From Ignavibacteriales bacterium (GTDB lineage Bacteria > Bacteroidota > Ignavibacteria > Ignavibacteriales > Ignavibacteriaceae): 64,000 nucleotides of DNA. The position numbers and the translations under genes were made by a program. The stretch spans positions 372,001-436,000 of the forward strand of contig JADJMD010000013.1 of assembly GCA_016709765.1 (NCBI GenBank), written 5' to 3'. Below, in pieces: positions 25,109 to 35,377 of the stretch (within the stretch, counting starts at the first letter, position 1; every line of letters starts with the position of its first letter). The notes below the pieces were generated by a model, which worked only from the letters and a program-made list of their open reading frames with translations, made no database searches and had not been told where the DNA came from.

Positions 25109-25757
25109 AAATAATTTTAATAGTAATTTATTGAATTAAAAATTTACTGTGAAATTTTATTAACGACTAACCAAACATCCTCAATCAAATTCAAATAAAA
25201 AAGAATCAAGAATTATTATTTTAATTAGGTATGACCATCTATGAGTAAAAGAACTTCAAATAATATTTATTTGGGTTGATAGTAAGTAGTACACCACGAC
25301 TAAAATACAAATGAGAACTGCTGCTATCATAACTTCTAAAAATTATAGAGATGGATTCTTAAACTTCATAAAATTTTCAATCAATAGGGTGTACAATAAA
25401 AACCGCATTACCCCGAGGTATTATCGAAGACTTTTTTTTACAGATAACTATAAAATGAGAATCTATAAAGTCTTTGGTTAGAGAGTTTATCTCAATTATC
25501 TTGTTGCCGTTCAATATAAGTCTTTCCAAAATTTGATTAAAATCATGATAAAGATAGTAACTAATCGAGAATTAAAAGATATATTTATTTTGAGCGGTAA
25601 TTATTTTTGATGGAGAAGTTGAGATTTCCTAATGATGCTAAAATTAATTTATTGTCAAGAGTAAGTTGTATAAAATTTAATTTGTTTTTTTAACAAATTA
25701 TTTTCATTTTCGATTTGAATTAAGAGGGACTAGAAAGAATTTGCTTTTATAATTTGA
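25109..25757. other. Gene-free stretch
   Basis: About 650 very AT-rich bases with stops in all frames and no ORF, RNA or repeat that I can support. A TATAAT at 25748-25753 lies just before the structured leader described next and could be its -10 box. Confidence 0.5.
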
Positions 25758-25758
25758 A

Positions 25759-25873
25759 AAACCCAAAGCAGCTGTAACTACTTTGGGTTTAAAATGATAA
25801 TTTCCGACAGCAAATTTAAGCTTGCGGTCGGATCATCTGATGTTAGTTGTGATAACTACAACCACAACTTAAC
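25759..25873 (+). ncRNA. Three-hairpin structured leader upstream of a 44-residue protein
   Basis: Three hairpins in tandem: AAACCCAAAG/CTTTGGGTTT (25759-25790), TCCGAC...GTCGGA with an inner GCAA/TTGC (25803-25832), and GTTAGTTGTG/CACAACTTAAC with one bulge (25842-25873). A small gene starts about 60 bases later and a strong terminator closes the unit. It may be a regulatory leader or an independent small RNA. Confidence 0.5.
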
Positions 25874-25931
25874 CACTCTTTTGAATAAACGCAAGCGATT
25901 TTTTTTACTTTTTTAGAAAGGTGTCATTAAG

Positions 25932-26066
25932 ATGGCAAATCATAAAAAAGTGAAGCGCCAAGGTTTGCGTCTGATCTTTAGAAGATTTAGAACTCTAAAA
26001 GACGGAAGAATTCTGGATGCTTACGATTATGGTTTAAGAGCTTGGCCAATGTGGGTCAAATCTTAG
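25932..26066 (+). CDS. 44-residue basic small protein
   Basis: ATG at 25932 with AGAAAGGTG upstream, TAG at 26064-26066. The protein starts MANHKKVKRQGLRLIFRRF and continues RTLKDGRILDAYDYGLRAWP with a short end. It is basic in the first half and aromatic in the second. I recall similar small proteins in related genomes but know no function. The unit has its own structured leader and terminator, which argues for a real gene. Confidence 0.65.
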   Translation: MANHKKVKRQGLRLIFRRFRTLKDGRILDAYDYGLRAWPMWVKS

Positions 26067-26088
26067 TAACTAATAATTGAACCGTTTG

Positions 26089-26116
26089 CCGGTGTCGGTC
26101 TACTACACCGGTTTTT
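26089..26116 (+). terminator. Rho-independent terminator of the small-protein unit
   Basis: CCGGTGT-loop-ACACCGG followed by TTTTTATAT, 22 bases after the stop codon of the 44-residue protein. Confidence 0.85.
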
Positions 26117-26295
26117 ATATATTAAGATCGATTTTTCTTGAACACGAATACTTCTTTACCTAAATTAATCTCAATAATTAATTGATTTTGAACTTTTGTA
26201 CAAAGATTTTTTCTATTGCACATTTTCAAATCTATATTGTTCACTTCCAACTTTCTTACTGAGCGGGTAAAGGGTTAATACTATTCTTATAATCT

Positions 26296-27870
26296 ATGGC
26301 AAAAAAAACTTCTAAACCTAAAAAACAAAAAAGTATCGAAGAAACTCTTTGGGATTCCGCCAACAAACTTCGCGGATCAGTAGAACCAGCCGAGTATAAA
26401 CACGTTGTACTGGGACTCATCTTCCTAAAATTCGCTAGCGATAAATTTGAACAGCGTAAACAGGAACTCATATCAGAAGGCAAAGAAAAATATATTGATA
26501 TGGTTGAGTTCTATACTATGAAAAATGTTTTCTACCTTCCGGAAATTTCCCGGTGGACTTATTTAATTGAAAATGCAAAACAGTCAGATATCTCATTAAA
26601 AATTGATACTGCTCTTTTCACAGTTGAAAAAAATAATCCTGCTCTTAAAGGTGCTTTACCTGATAATTATTATTCCAGAATCAATCTAGAACAAAGTAAA
26701 ATTTCGGCATTATTAGATACTATTAATAATGTTGATACGCTCAGAGATAAAGAACAAGATCTTGTTGGTCGTGTATATGAATATTTCCTCAGCAAATTTG
26801 CTATTGCCGAAGGAAAAGGAAAAGGAGAATATTATACACCAAAATCTATCGTAAATTTGATCGCAGAATTGATCGAACCTTACAATGGTAAAATATATGA
26901 TCCCTGCTGCGGCTCAGGTGGTATGTTTGTTCAGTCTGTAAAGTTTGTAGAAAGTCATCACGGAAATAAAAAAAATATTTCCATTTATGGTCAGGAGGCA
27001 ACAAACACTACTTACAAATTAGCTAAAATGAATCTTGCTATACGTGGTATTTCTGCAAACTTTGGTGAAAAAGCAGTTAGCACTTTTACAAACGATCAGC
27101 ATAAAGATCTTAAAGCTGATTTTGTTATGGCTAATCCCCCTTTCAATCAAAAAGATTGGCGTGCAAGTGACGAATTACTTTCTGATCCCCGTTGGAATGG
27201 ATATGATGTACCGCCAGTCAGTAATGCAAATTATGCTTGGATATTAAATATAGTATCCAAACTGTCTGTAAACGGTGTAGCTGGATTTTTATTAGCAAAT
27301 GGTGCACTTGGCGATCCCGACACAATATCTATTCGTACACAACTAATTAAAAATGATCTTGTAGAATCTATAATTGTTTTGCCTCGTGATATGTTTTATA
27401 GCACGGATATTAGCGTAACTCTTTGGATATTAAACGCTAATAAGAAATCGAGAACAATTGACCATGCGGGAAAAACTGTTAATTATCGTAATCGCCAGAA
27501 GGAAGTACTCTTCATAGATTTACGACGATGTGGGGCTGAATATGAAAAAAAGTATATTCAACTTACAGAACAGGATGTTGAAAAAGTTAGATCAACATAT
27601 CATAATTGGCAATCAACCAAATACAAACAGGATTATCAAAATATTCCCGAGTATTGTTATTCTGCAACTTATAAAGAAATTGAAAATAATGGATTTTCTT
27701 TAATCCCAAGCAAATATATTGAATTCGTTGATAGAGATAATAAGATTGATTTTGATAGAGAGATGAAACGGATTCAAAAAGAATTTAAAACAATTCTAAA
27801 AGAAGAAATTGAATCGCAACAAGAATTACTAAATGCATTTAAAGGATTGGGGTATGAAATCAAACTTTAA
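26296..27870 (+). CDS. hsdM: Type I restriction-modification DNA methyltransferase subunit
   Basis: A 524-residue N6-adenine methyltransferase. An N-terminal helical HsdM domain (LWDSANKLRGSVEPAEYKHV) is followed by the SAM-binding motif DPCCGSGGMF (about residue 205) and the catalytic NPPF in VMANPPFNQKDW. It modifies DNA together with HsdS and forms the restriction complex with HsdR. First gene of the operon; its 3' end overlaps the hsdS start by 17 bases. Confidence 0.95.
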   Translation: MAKKTSKPKKQKSIEETLWDSANKLRGSVEPAEYKHVVLGLIFLKFASDKFEQRKQELISEGKEKYIDMVEFYTMKNVFYLPEISRWTYLIENAKQSDISLKIDTALFTVEKNNPALKGALPDNYYSRINLEQSKISALLDTINNVDTLRDKEQDLVGRVYEYFLSKFAIAEGKGKGEYYTPKSIVNLIAELIEPYNGKIYDPCCGSGGMFVQSVKFVESHHGNKKNISIYGQEATNTTYKLAKMNLAIRGISANFGEKAVSTFTNDQHKDLKADFVMANPPFNQKDWRASDELLSDPRWNGYDVPPVSNANYAWILNIVSKLSVNGVAGFLLANGALGDPDTISIRTQLIKNDLVESIIVLPRDMFYSTDISVTLWILNANKKSRTIDHAGKTVNYRNRQKEVLFIDLRRCGAEYEKKYIQLTEQDVEKVRSTYHNWQSTKYKQDYQNIPEYCYSATYKEIENNGFSLIPSKYIEFVDRDNKIDFDREMKRIQKEFKTILKEEIESQQELLNAFKGLGYEIKL

Positions 27871-28984
27871 ACGTATTGGAAATTATTTGCAGTTGGTTGA
27901 TGAACGTAACACTGGACTAAAAATTACTCGCCTTTTAGGTATAAATATTACTAAAAACTTTATGCCTTCAGTCGCTAATACTTCTGGCGTCGATTTATCA
28001 AGATACAAAACAGTTAAGAAAGATAGATTTGCTTGTAATATCATGCATGTAGGTAGAGATGAAAAACTGCCAATCGCTTTATACGCTGAAGATGAACCGG
28101 CCATTGTTTCACCTGCTTATATGACTTTTGAAGTAATCAATACTCAAGAATTATTACCAGAATATTTAATGATGATATTTCAACGCGCTGAGTTCGATAG
28201 GTTTACTTGGTTTGTAAGTGATAATAGCGTAAGGGGTGGTTTGGATTGGGAAAGATTTTGTGAAATAGAAATTCCAATCCCAGATGATATTAAAGAACAA
28301 AAACTATTTGTTGAAATATATAGTAAATTACTTACCAATCAGGCGTGCTACGACAATAGTTTAAATGATCTTGAATTAATTTGTGATTCATTTATGGAAT
28401 CACTTTTACAAACTGAAGTACCAAAAGTATTGGGTTCATACATTAAGCAATCAGAAGAGTACAACTCTAATTACACAATAAAAAATCTTTTAGGTATTAG
28501 TGTTGAAAAGAAATTTTTTCCATCTAAAACAAAACAAGAAGGTATTGATTTCAGAAGTTACAAGATTGTTAGAAAAAGGCAATTTGGATATGTTACTGTA
28601 ACTTCAAGAAATGGTGAAAAAATTTCAATTGCATTATTGGAAGAGTCAGATGGCATTGTTTCAAGTACATATCTAGTATTTGATATTATTGATAAAGATG
28701 TTCTTTTGCCTGAATTTCTTTTTCTATGGTTTAAACGACCAGAGTTTGATCGTTACGCTAGATACCACTCTTGGGGTAGTGCAAGAGAAACTTTCGACTG
28801 GACTGATATGTGCAATGTAAAATTGCCAATTCCAGATGTTGAAATTCAAAAATCAATTGTAGCGATCCACCATACACTTGAAACCCGAAAAAGATTAAAT
28901 AATAAATTAAAAAACTTGATTGCTCCTCTATGCCCTATCTTAGTTAAAGGAGTTATTGGAAATTTTAAACTTGTAACTTCATAA
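27854..28984 (+). CDS. hsdS: Type I restriction-modification specificity subunit
   Basis: About 376 residues that set the DNA target of the complex. Two target-recognition domains are visible and clearly related: LLGINITKNFMPS...GVDLSRYK in the first half and LLGISVEKKFFPS...GIDFRSYK in the second. The ATG at 27854 is preferred because AAAGGATTGG precedes it; an earlier ATG at 27833 is in frame. It lies within the hsdM end and 9 bases before the ATPase gene. Confidence 0.92.
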   Translation: MKSNFKRIGNYLQLVDERNTGLKITRLLGINITKNFMPSVANTSGVDLSRYKTVKKDRFACNIMHVGRDEKLPIALYAEDEPAIVSPAYMTFEVINTQELLPEYLMMIFQRAEFDRFTWFVSDNSVRGGLDWERFCEIEIPIPDDIKEQKLFVEIYSKLLTNQACYDNSLNDLELICDSFMESLLQTEVPKVLGSYIKQSEEYNSNYTIKNLLGISVEKKFFPSKTKQEGIDFRSYKIVRKRQFGYVTVTSRNGEKISIALLEESDGIVSSTYLVFDIIDKDVLLPEFLFLWFKRPEFDRYARYHSWGSARETFDWTDMCNVKLPIPDVEIQKSIVAIHHTLETRKRLNNKLKNLIAPLCPILVKGVIGNFKLVTS

Positions 28985-28993
28985 ATAGATACA

Positions 28994-30523
28994 ATGAAAA
29001 TTAAGTCAGTCAAAATAAAAAATTTTAGAAGCTATAAAGATGAGATCAGTATTGAAATTGGTAATCTCACTGCTTTTGTTGGAAAGAATGACATTGGTAA
29101 ATCTTCTCTTCTTGAAGTATTAGATTTTTTCTTCAACGAAGGAAAGGGTGTAATCAAATTAGATAAAGATGATATAAACAAATCAGCGTTAGCTGTTGGG
29201 GACAATGAAATTATTATTACTGTTGAATTTGAAGAATTACCTCCAACGATTGTAATTGACAGCACTAACGAAACCACACTCCAAAATGAATATCTATTAA
29301 ATCAATATGGACGCTTGACAATCATAAAAAAATATCCCAACGCAGGAAAAGAAAAAGTTTTTGTCAAAGCTTATCATCCAAACAATCCGCATTGCAGAGA
29401 TTTACTGAAGAAAACGAATACAGAGTTAAGAGCAATACTTAGCGATAGTAATATTGAATGTACTGATAGAACTAGGAATGCAGTGATGCGAACTGCAATC
29501 TGGGATCATTATCGCGATTCACTTCAATTAGAAGATATTGAAATTGACGTTACAAAAGCGGATGTCAAATCCATTTGGGAAAAACTGCAAGAGTATTTGC
29601 CTTTATATTCATTATTTCAATCTGATAGAAAAAACAGTGATGGAGATAGTGAAGTACAAGACCCGTTAAAAGAAGCGGTAAAACAAATTCTCAAAAATGT
29701 AGAACTGAAAACTTTATTAAGCAGAGTTGCAGCTGAAGTTGAAACGAAATTAAGAGATGTAGCAAGTAGCACTCTTGAAAAACTAAACGAGCTGAATCCT
29801 GATGTTGCAAATTCTCTTAATCCAATCATTCCTTCTTCAGAAAATTTAAAATGGTTAGATGTTTTTAAAAGTGTTTCCATTGCTGGAGACGAGGATATTC
29901 CAATTAATAAAAGAGGTAGTGGAATAAAGCGTTTAATCCTGCTAAGCTTCTTTAGAGCAGAAGCAGAAAGAAGAAGGGCAGAAAAAAGTATTCCAAGCAT
30001 TGTTTATGCTATTGAAGAACCCGAAACATCACAGCATACTGAACATCAGAAAAAATTAATGACCGCACTTTTAACTCTTGCAGGAGTTGCAAACACTCAA
30101 ATCCTTTTGACAACACACAGTGCAGTTGCAGTGAAAGAACTGAAGTTCGAACATATCCGCCTTATAGCTGAAACTGTAGAAGGCAAAACAATAAAAGAAG
30201 TTATTCCAAATCAGTTGCCTTATCCCTCACTTAACGAAGTAAACTTTTTAGCGTTTAATGAAGTTACCGAAGAATATCACAATGAACTCTATGGATTTAT
30301 TGACGCAGAAGGATGGTTGAACAATTTCAAAAATGGCAAACCAACTATGAGTTACATCAAAGTATTAAGAGGTGGAAATACAAGATTAGAACAAATAATA
30401 CTTACAGAATATATCAGGCATCAAATTCATCATCCCGAAAACACGAACAATATAAGATTTACAAATGAGCAACTTTGTGAATCTATAAATCTAATGAGAG
30501 ATTTTATTGAAGCACAACCATAA
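28994..30523 (+). CDS. OLD/RecF-like AAA ATPase inside the type I R-M operon
   Basis: A 509-residue ATPase of the SMC/RecF-like (AAA_15/21) group. Walker A is GKNDIGKSS, the signature region contains KRGSGIKRL, Walker B is YAIEEPETSQH, and TTHS follows. OLD-family nucleases have a C-terminal TOPRIM domain; here the C-terminal about 110 residues show no clear TOPRIM motif. It lies between hsdS and hsdR with 6-9 base gaps, so it is made with the restriction complex. A defence or DNA-end-processing role is inferred. Confidence 0.85.
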   Translation: MKIKSVKIKNFRSYKDEISIEIGNLTAFVGKNDIGKSSLLEVLDFFFNEGKGVIKLDKDDINKSALAVGDNEIIITVEFEELPPTIVIDSTNETTLQNEYLLNQYGRLTIIKKYPNAGKEKVFVKAYHPNNPHCRDLLKKTNTELRAILSDSNIECTDRTRNAVMRTAIWDHYRDSLQLEDIEIDVTKADVKSIWEKLQEYLPLYSLFQSDRKNSDGDSEVQDPLKEAVKQILKNVELKTLLSRVAAEVETKLRDVASSTLEKLNELNPDVANSLNPIIPSSENLKWLDVFKSVSIAGDEDIPINKRGSGIKRLILLSFFRAEAERRRAEKSIPSIVYAIEEPETSQHTEHQKKLMTALLTLAGVANTQILLTTHSAVAVKELKFEHIRLIAETVEGKTIKEVIPNQLPYPSLNEVNFLAFNEVTEEYHNELYGFIDAEGWLNNFKNGKPTMSYIKVLRGGNTRLEQIILTEYIRHQIHHPENTNNIRFTNEQLCESINLMRDFIEAQP

Positions 30524-30529
30524 TTAAAT

Positions 30530-33500
30530 ATGAAATTCACAGAAGAACAATTGGAAAAAGCTGTTGTTGAGTTATTTGAATCTGTACATATTCCTCATCT
30601 GCACGGTGAAACGATTCATAAAGAAATCAGCGATGTTCTGCTTCGCGATGACTTAAAACAATTTCTCTTTACTCAGTATGCAGATGACAATATTACTCCA
30701 AACGAAGTTCAATCAATTATTCGCCAATTAGATATTCTTCCCTCTTCATCATTATATGATAGTAATAAAACTTTTCTAAGTCTGTTAGCCGATGGTTTTA
30801 CAATAAAACGCGAAGATAGAAGCAAAAAAGATTTATTCATCCAGCTTATAGATTATAATCCTATTGTAAACTTTCAATCGGATTTATTTAGTAATACGAT
30901 TCTGAAAGCAGCCGAGCCGAAATCAGATTACAAAGCACAAGACAACAACATCTACAAATTTGTTAACCAGCTTGAAATTCAGGGCTATGAAAAACGTATT
31001 CCTGATGGAATTTTATATATAAATGGCTTGCCTCTTGTTGCAATTGAATTCAAGAGTGCAATTAAAGAAGAAACAACAATTAAAGATGCTTATACACAAT
31101 TAACGATTCGCTACAAAAGAGATATTCCGGAACTATTTAAATACAATGCGTTCTGTGTAATTAGCGATGGAGTAAACAACAAAATAGGTTCGCTATTTGC
31201 AAAGTATAATTATTACTATGCCTGGCGCAAGATAAATCCTGAAGATGAAGCAGTTGATGGTATTGATTCACTTTATAGTATGGTTAAGGGTTTATTTAAT
31301 AAAACCAGATTGCTAGATGTTATTCAAAACTTCATATATTTCCCTGATAGTGCAAAAGATGATACAAAAATTGTCTGTCGTTATCCCCAATATTATGCAG
31401 CAAGAAAAATTTTCGAGAATATAAAACTCAATATGCGTCCGGATGGAAATGGTAAAGGTGGTACTTATTTCGGTGCAACAGGTAGCGGCAAGAGTTATAC
31501 TATGCTTTATCTTAGTCGAATATTAATGAAAAGTACTCACTTCAAAAGTCCTACAATTATTTTAATTACTGATAGAAAAGATCTTGATGATCAGCTTTCA
31601 GCACAATTTACAAATGCAAAAAAATTCATTGGTGATGAAAATATAATAAGTGTTGAAAGTCGTGAGGAATTAAAATCCCACCTTAAAGACAGAAAAAGCG
31701 GCGGCGTATTCTTAACAACTATTCACAAATTTACTGAGGCTCTTGAACTGCTCACTGATAGAGCAAATGTCATTTGCATTTCAGATGAAGCTCATCGTTC
31801 ACAAATAAATCTCGATCAAAAAATTGTAGTCACTGCTAAAGGTGTTGAGCGTAAATATGGTTTTGCAAAATTTTTGCACGATTCATTGCCTAATGCAACT
31901 TATGTCGGCTTCACCGGCACTCCTATAGATGCAACTCTTGATGTATTTGGAAATGTTGTCGATGCATATACGATGAAAGAATCAGTCGCTGATGAAATTA
32001 CAGTAAAAATAGTTTACGAAGGCAGAGCAGCAAAAGTCTTACTGAATGAAGCTAAGTTAAAGGAAATTGAAGAGTACTATAAAAAATGTGCAGCAGAAGG
32101 GGCAAACGAATATCAGATTGAAGAAAGTAAACGGGCAACAACTCAACTTGAAGCCATATTGGGTCATCCGGATCGTATAAAGTTATTGGCAAAGGATTTT
32201 GTCGAGCATTACGAAAAAAGGATAGAGGAAGCTGCTACGGTAAAAGGTAAAGTTATGTTTGTTGCGGCAAGTCGCCCCATTGCTTTCAGTCTTTACAATG
32301 AAATTATAAAATTAAGACCTGCCTGGATTGAGATAAAGGAATGTGATGCAGGTATCGAGCTTAGTGAAAATGAACGCAGAGAAATTAAACCTTCTGAAAA
32401 AATAAAACTTGTAATGACTCGCAGTAAAGATGATCCTAAAGAACTCTGGGATTTAATAGGTACAAAAGAATATCGCAAAGAATTAGATCGTCAATTCAAG
32501 AATGATAAATCTAATTTTAAAATTGCAATCGTTGTTGATATGTGGATTACTGGTTTCGATGTACCGTTCCTTGATACTATGTATATAGACAAACCGATTC
32601 AACAGCATTCACTTATCCAGACTATTTCAAGAGTCAACCGTGTTTATGAAGGCAAAGAAATGGGTTTGGTAGTAGATTATATCGGCATTAAAAGTAATAT
32701 GAACATCGCTCTTGCTAAATATTCAAAAGTAGATGCAAATGATTTTGAAGATATCAATAAAGCAGTTATTCTTGTAAAAGATCAGCTCGACTTATTATCC
32801 AAACTCTTTCATCAGTTTGATACAACTGCTTATTTCCAGGGAACACCTTTGCAGCAGTTAGGATGTCTGAATCGTGGAGTGGAATTTGTACAGCTCACCG
32901 ATGAATTGGAAAAAAGATTTGTAAATCTCACAAGAAAATTACGCTCTGCATATAATCTTTGCTGCAATAGCGATGCAATATCCCGCACCGAAAGAGATCA
33001 TATTCATTTCTATCTCGCTATCAAAGCAATCCTCCACAAACTCACAAACGGTGATGCGCCGGATACTGCCCAGATGAATGAACAAGTTAGAAAAATGATT
33101 GTAGAAGCATTAATAAGTGAGGGTATTGAGGAAATATTCAAATTGGATGAAAGCGATCCAAAAAATAATTTGGATATTTTTAGTGAAGATTATATGGCCA
33201 AAATAGATAAGATAAAATTACCGAATACTAAAATTAAATTGTTACAGAAACTTTTATCTCGTGCAATATCAGAATTCAAAAAAACTAATAGAATCAAAGG
33301 CATAGATTTTTCGCAAAAGCTCAGAAAACTTGTGGAGCTTTATAACGAACGCAAAGATTTTGAAGTATTTAAAAGTGATGTATTGGATGACGTTGCTGAA
33401 CAATTCACAAACTTATTCGAAGAATTAAAAAAAGAACGAAACTCATTTATTGAATTGGGAATTGATTTCGAAGAAAAAGCATTTTACGATATTCTAAAAT

Positions 33501-33751
33501 CAATTGCTGAAAAATATAAATTTGAATATCCGCACGATAAATTAATTGTGCTATCAAGAGCGATAAAAATAATCATTGATGATAAAGCTAAATACACAGA
33601 CTGGTCGCATCGTGATGATATAAAAGCTGAATTAAAAGTGGATCTGATTTTAATCCTGGCAGAACATGGCTATCCACCAGTTCCAAAAGATGAAGTCTTC
33701 AAAGAAATTTTTGAACAAGCAGAAAACTTTAAAAAGTATTCAAGCATTTAA
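30530..33751 (+). CDS. hsdR: Type I restriction endonuclease subunit
   Basis: A 1073-residue motor and nuclease subunit. The PD-ExK nuclease core is near residue 160-180 (IPDGILYINGLPLVAIEFKS). SF2 translocase motifs follow: GATGSGKSYTM (Walker A), SDEAHRSQ (DEAH box), FTGTPID and a late motif in QTISRVNRVYEG. It completes an hsdM-hsdS-ATPase-hsdR operon. All key residues appear intact, so the system is probably active. Confidence 0.95.
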   Translation: MKFTEEQLEKAVVELFESVHIPHLHGETIHKEISDVLLRDDLKQFLFTQYADDNITPNEVQSIIRQLDILPSSSLYDSNKTFLSLLADGFTIKREDRSKKDLFIQLIDYNPIVNFQSDLFSNTILKAAEPKSDYKAQDNNIYKFVNQLEIQGYEKRIPDGILYINGLPLVAIEFKSAIKEETTIKDAYTQLTIRYKRDIPELFKYNAFCVISDGVNNKIGSLFAKYNYYYAWRKINPEDEAVDGIDSLYSMVKGLFNKTRLLDVIQNFIYFPDSAKDDTKIVCRYPQYYAARKIFENIKLNMRPDGNGKGGTYFGATGSGKSYTMLYLSRILMKSTHFKSPTIILITDRKDLDDQLSAQFTNAKKFIGDENIISVESREELKSHLKDRKSGGVFLTTIHKFTEALELLTDRANVICISDEAHRSQINLDQKIVVTAKGVERKYGFAKFLHDSLPNATYVGFTGTPIDATLDVFGNVVDAYTMKESVADEITVKIVYEGRAAKVLLNEAKLKEIEEYYKKCAAEGANEYQIEESKRATTQLEAILGHPDRIKLLAKDFVEHYEKRIEEAATVKGKVMFVAASRPIAFSLYNEIIKLRPAWIEIKECDAGIELSENERREIKPSEKIKLVMTRSKDDPKELWDLIGTKEYRKELDRQFKNDKSNFKIAIVVDMWITGFDVPFLDTMYIDKPIQQHSLIQTISRVNRVYEGKEMGLVVDYIGIKSNMNIALAKYSKVDANDFEDINKAVILVKDQLDLLSKLFHQFDTTAYFQGTPLQQLGCLNRGVEFVQLTDELEKRFVNLTRKLRSAYNLCCNSDAISRTERDHIHFYLAIKAILHKLTNGDAPDTAQMNEQVRKMIVEALISEGIEEIFKLDESDPKNNLDIFSEDYMAKIDKIKLPNTKIKLLQKLLSRAISEFKKTNRIKGIDFSQKLRKLVELYNERKDFEVFKSDVLDDVAEQFTNLFEELKKERNSFIELGIDFEEKAFYDILKSIAEKYKFEYPHDKLIVLSRAIKIIIDDKAKYTDWSHRDDIKAELKVDLILILAEHGYPPVPKDEVFKEIFEQAENFKKYSSI

Positions 33752-33764
33752 TTTGGTATGGTCC

Positions 33765-34448
33765 ATGGCAAATCAAAAATGGTATGAAAAGGCTACTGTC
33801 CAAGCTGCACTAGTAGCAATCGCTCCCTCAATTATTACAGCAATTATTGCAATCATTTCTATCGTGTTGACTTATAAGGCTGCTAATACCCAAATTGAAT
33901 TAAATAAAGATCAATACGAACGTGACAGTATTAATTCAGCACTTCAACTTGAATTAGTTCTCAAACAAATTGAATTGGCGAACAGAAGTTTTTTAAATGA
34001 TAGTGTTATCAGTCTCCAACAATTAAACATTACAAGAGAAAATTATAGATTATTAGAATCTGAAAGAAATATTAAGAGATCTGCCGATTGGGGAAAGTTA
34101 CGTAATACTATGTGGGCAATATTTGATTTAACAACTTCAGGTGCGCATGGATTTGTTGCTTTAGATAGCCTTTCTGAAAAAGAAAAGGAAAATAGAAGTA
34201 ATAAAATTTTGATCCTGCTAAATTCTGAAATAGACAATCCTGTATTAATTGATAATAAAAAATGTCTAGGTTACTGGCGTAACGCAATATCAAAATCTAA
34301 AAACCTTAAAGACAAAGCACTAGCCAATCACTTTAAATTTTCTGAGCAAGTATCATCTTTAATGAATGATGTAATTGTTGTATGGGCAGAATTAGTTTTA
34401 GACTCTAAAGAGGTATCTCCTACTGGCGGGAAACCGATAATAAAATAA
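33765..34448 (+). CDS. Membrane-anchored coiled-coil protein at the end of the R-M operon
   Basis: A 227-residue protein with one N-terminal membrane helix (about residues 15-35, IAPSIITAIIAIISIVL) and then a charged coiled coil with many Asn, Glu and Leu, ending in a helical domain. I do not recognise the family. It starts 13 bases after hsdR, so it probably belongs to the defence operon. A longer frame overlaps hsdR, but the ATG at 33765 fits the spacing. Confidence 0.65.
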   Translation: MANQKWYEKATVQAALVAIAPSIITAIIAIISIVLTYKAANTQIELNKDQYERDSINSALQLELVLKQIELANRSFLNDSVISLQQLNITRENYRLLESERNIKRSADWGKLRNTMWAIFDLTTSGAHGFVALDSLSEKEKENRSNKILILLNSEIDNPVLIDNKKCLGYWRNAISKSKNLKDKALANHFKFSEQVSSLMNDVIVVWAELVLDSKEVSPTGGKPIIK

Positions 34449-34669
34449 GGTATGAAATTTAAATAATCTAGTTCTAATTGAAATATTCAATTTTACCAGC
34501 TGGCTGGTCCAATTCTTTTCAGTGTCGCTTAAGTATCCAAATGAATAAACCTATTCTCATAAAACCCAATTCCTATACTACCAGCTTTCGACAAAAACTA
34601 AAATTATGTAACTAAGTCAAGAATTGGGGTATAAGAAGGATATACTAACAACTAATTAGGAGTGTTACT

Positions 34670-35377
34670 ATGTCCTTCACTATTGGTGCAGATCCTGAGT
34701 TGATCTGCCACAGAAACGGTCAGTTTGTTCCTGCTCATAATTTTTTCAAGAGTAATAGTTCATTTGGTTTAGATGGATGTGAATCAACTGCTGAGATTCG
34801 TCCAGGTCTTTCTGAATCCCCTGTTGATCTAACTTCAAAGATTTATCAAATCTTAGATTACGGTCACGACAAAGCACCTGACCTTGAGTTCATATCAGGA
34901 CACTACGTGAATGATTATTCAATAGGTGGTCACACACACTTTTCTATTGATCCACTTCCTGAGATTATAGATGGACTGGATATTGTTTTAGGTTCACTTA
35001 GCAACTGCATTGATGATAAAATGCAGAGACAGAAAAGAGAACGTTCTGGTTATGGTAAGAAAGGTGCATACAGAAGAAAATCTTACGGTTTTGAATATCG
35101 TACACCAGGAAGTTTTCTTCTATCACCTTCTGTTACACTCGTTCACTTCACGCTTGCAAAGCTTACTGTTGTCGGTGTCCTTGAAGACAAGGTAGATTTC
35201 AACGAATTAAAAAATCGTCAACATTCCTGTACATTTCTTAAATCACTCAAACATTCATTGCACACAATTCCGGATGATTGCAGAGAAGGCCTTAAAGAAC
35301 TTGATACACTTCTAGGTAAAAGACTAAACTGGAATCAGGACATACTTCCAAACTGGGGATTAAGGAGGGCAGCATAA
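34670..35377 (+). CDS. phiEco32-type amidoligase (COOH-NH2 ligase type 2)
   Basis: A 235-residue member of the glutamine-synthetase-like amidoligases that join a carboxyl to an amine using ATP. The family pattern is visible: GADPELICHRNGQFVPAH at the N-terminus, LDGCESTAEIRPG, GGHTHFSI (metal-binding His), and FEYRTPGSFLLSP. Known phage homologues are proposed to modify peptides or cell-surface groups. GGAG lies before the start. It leads a tightly packed operon with a glutamine amidotransferase two genes on, which could supply ammonia or share a substrate (inference). Confidence 0.85.
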   Translation: MSFTIGADPELICHRNGQFVPAHNFFKSNSSFGLDGCESTAEIRPGLSESPVDLTSKIYQILDYGHDKAPDLEFISGHYVNDYSIGGHTHFSIDPLPEIIDGLDIVLGSLSNCIDDKMQRQKRERSGYGKKGAYRRKSYGFEYRTPGSFLLSPSVTLVHFTLAKLTVVGVLEDKVDFNELKNRQHSCTFLKSLKHSLHTIPDDCREGLKELDTLLGKRLNWNQDILPNWGLRRAA

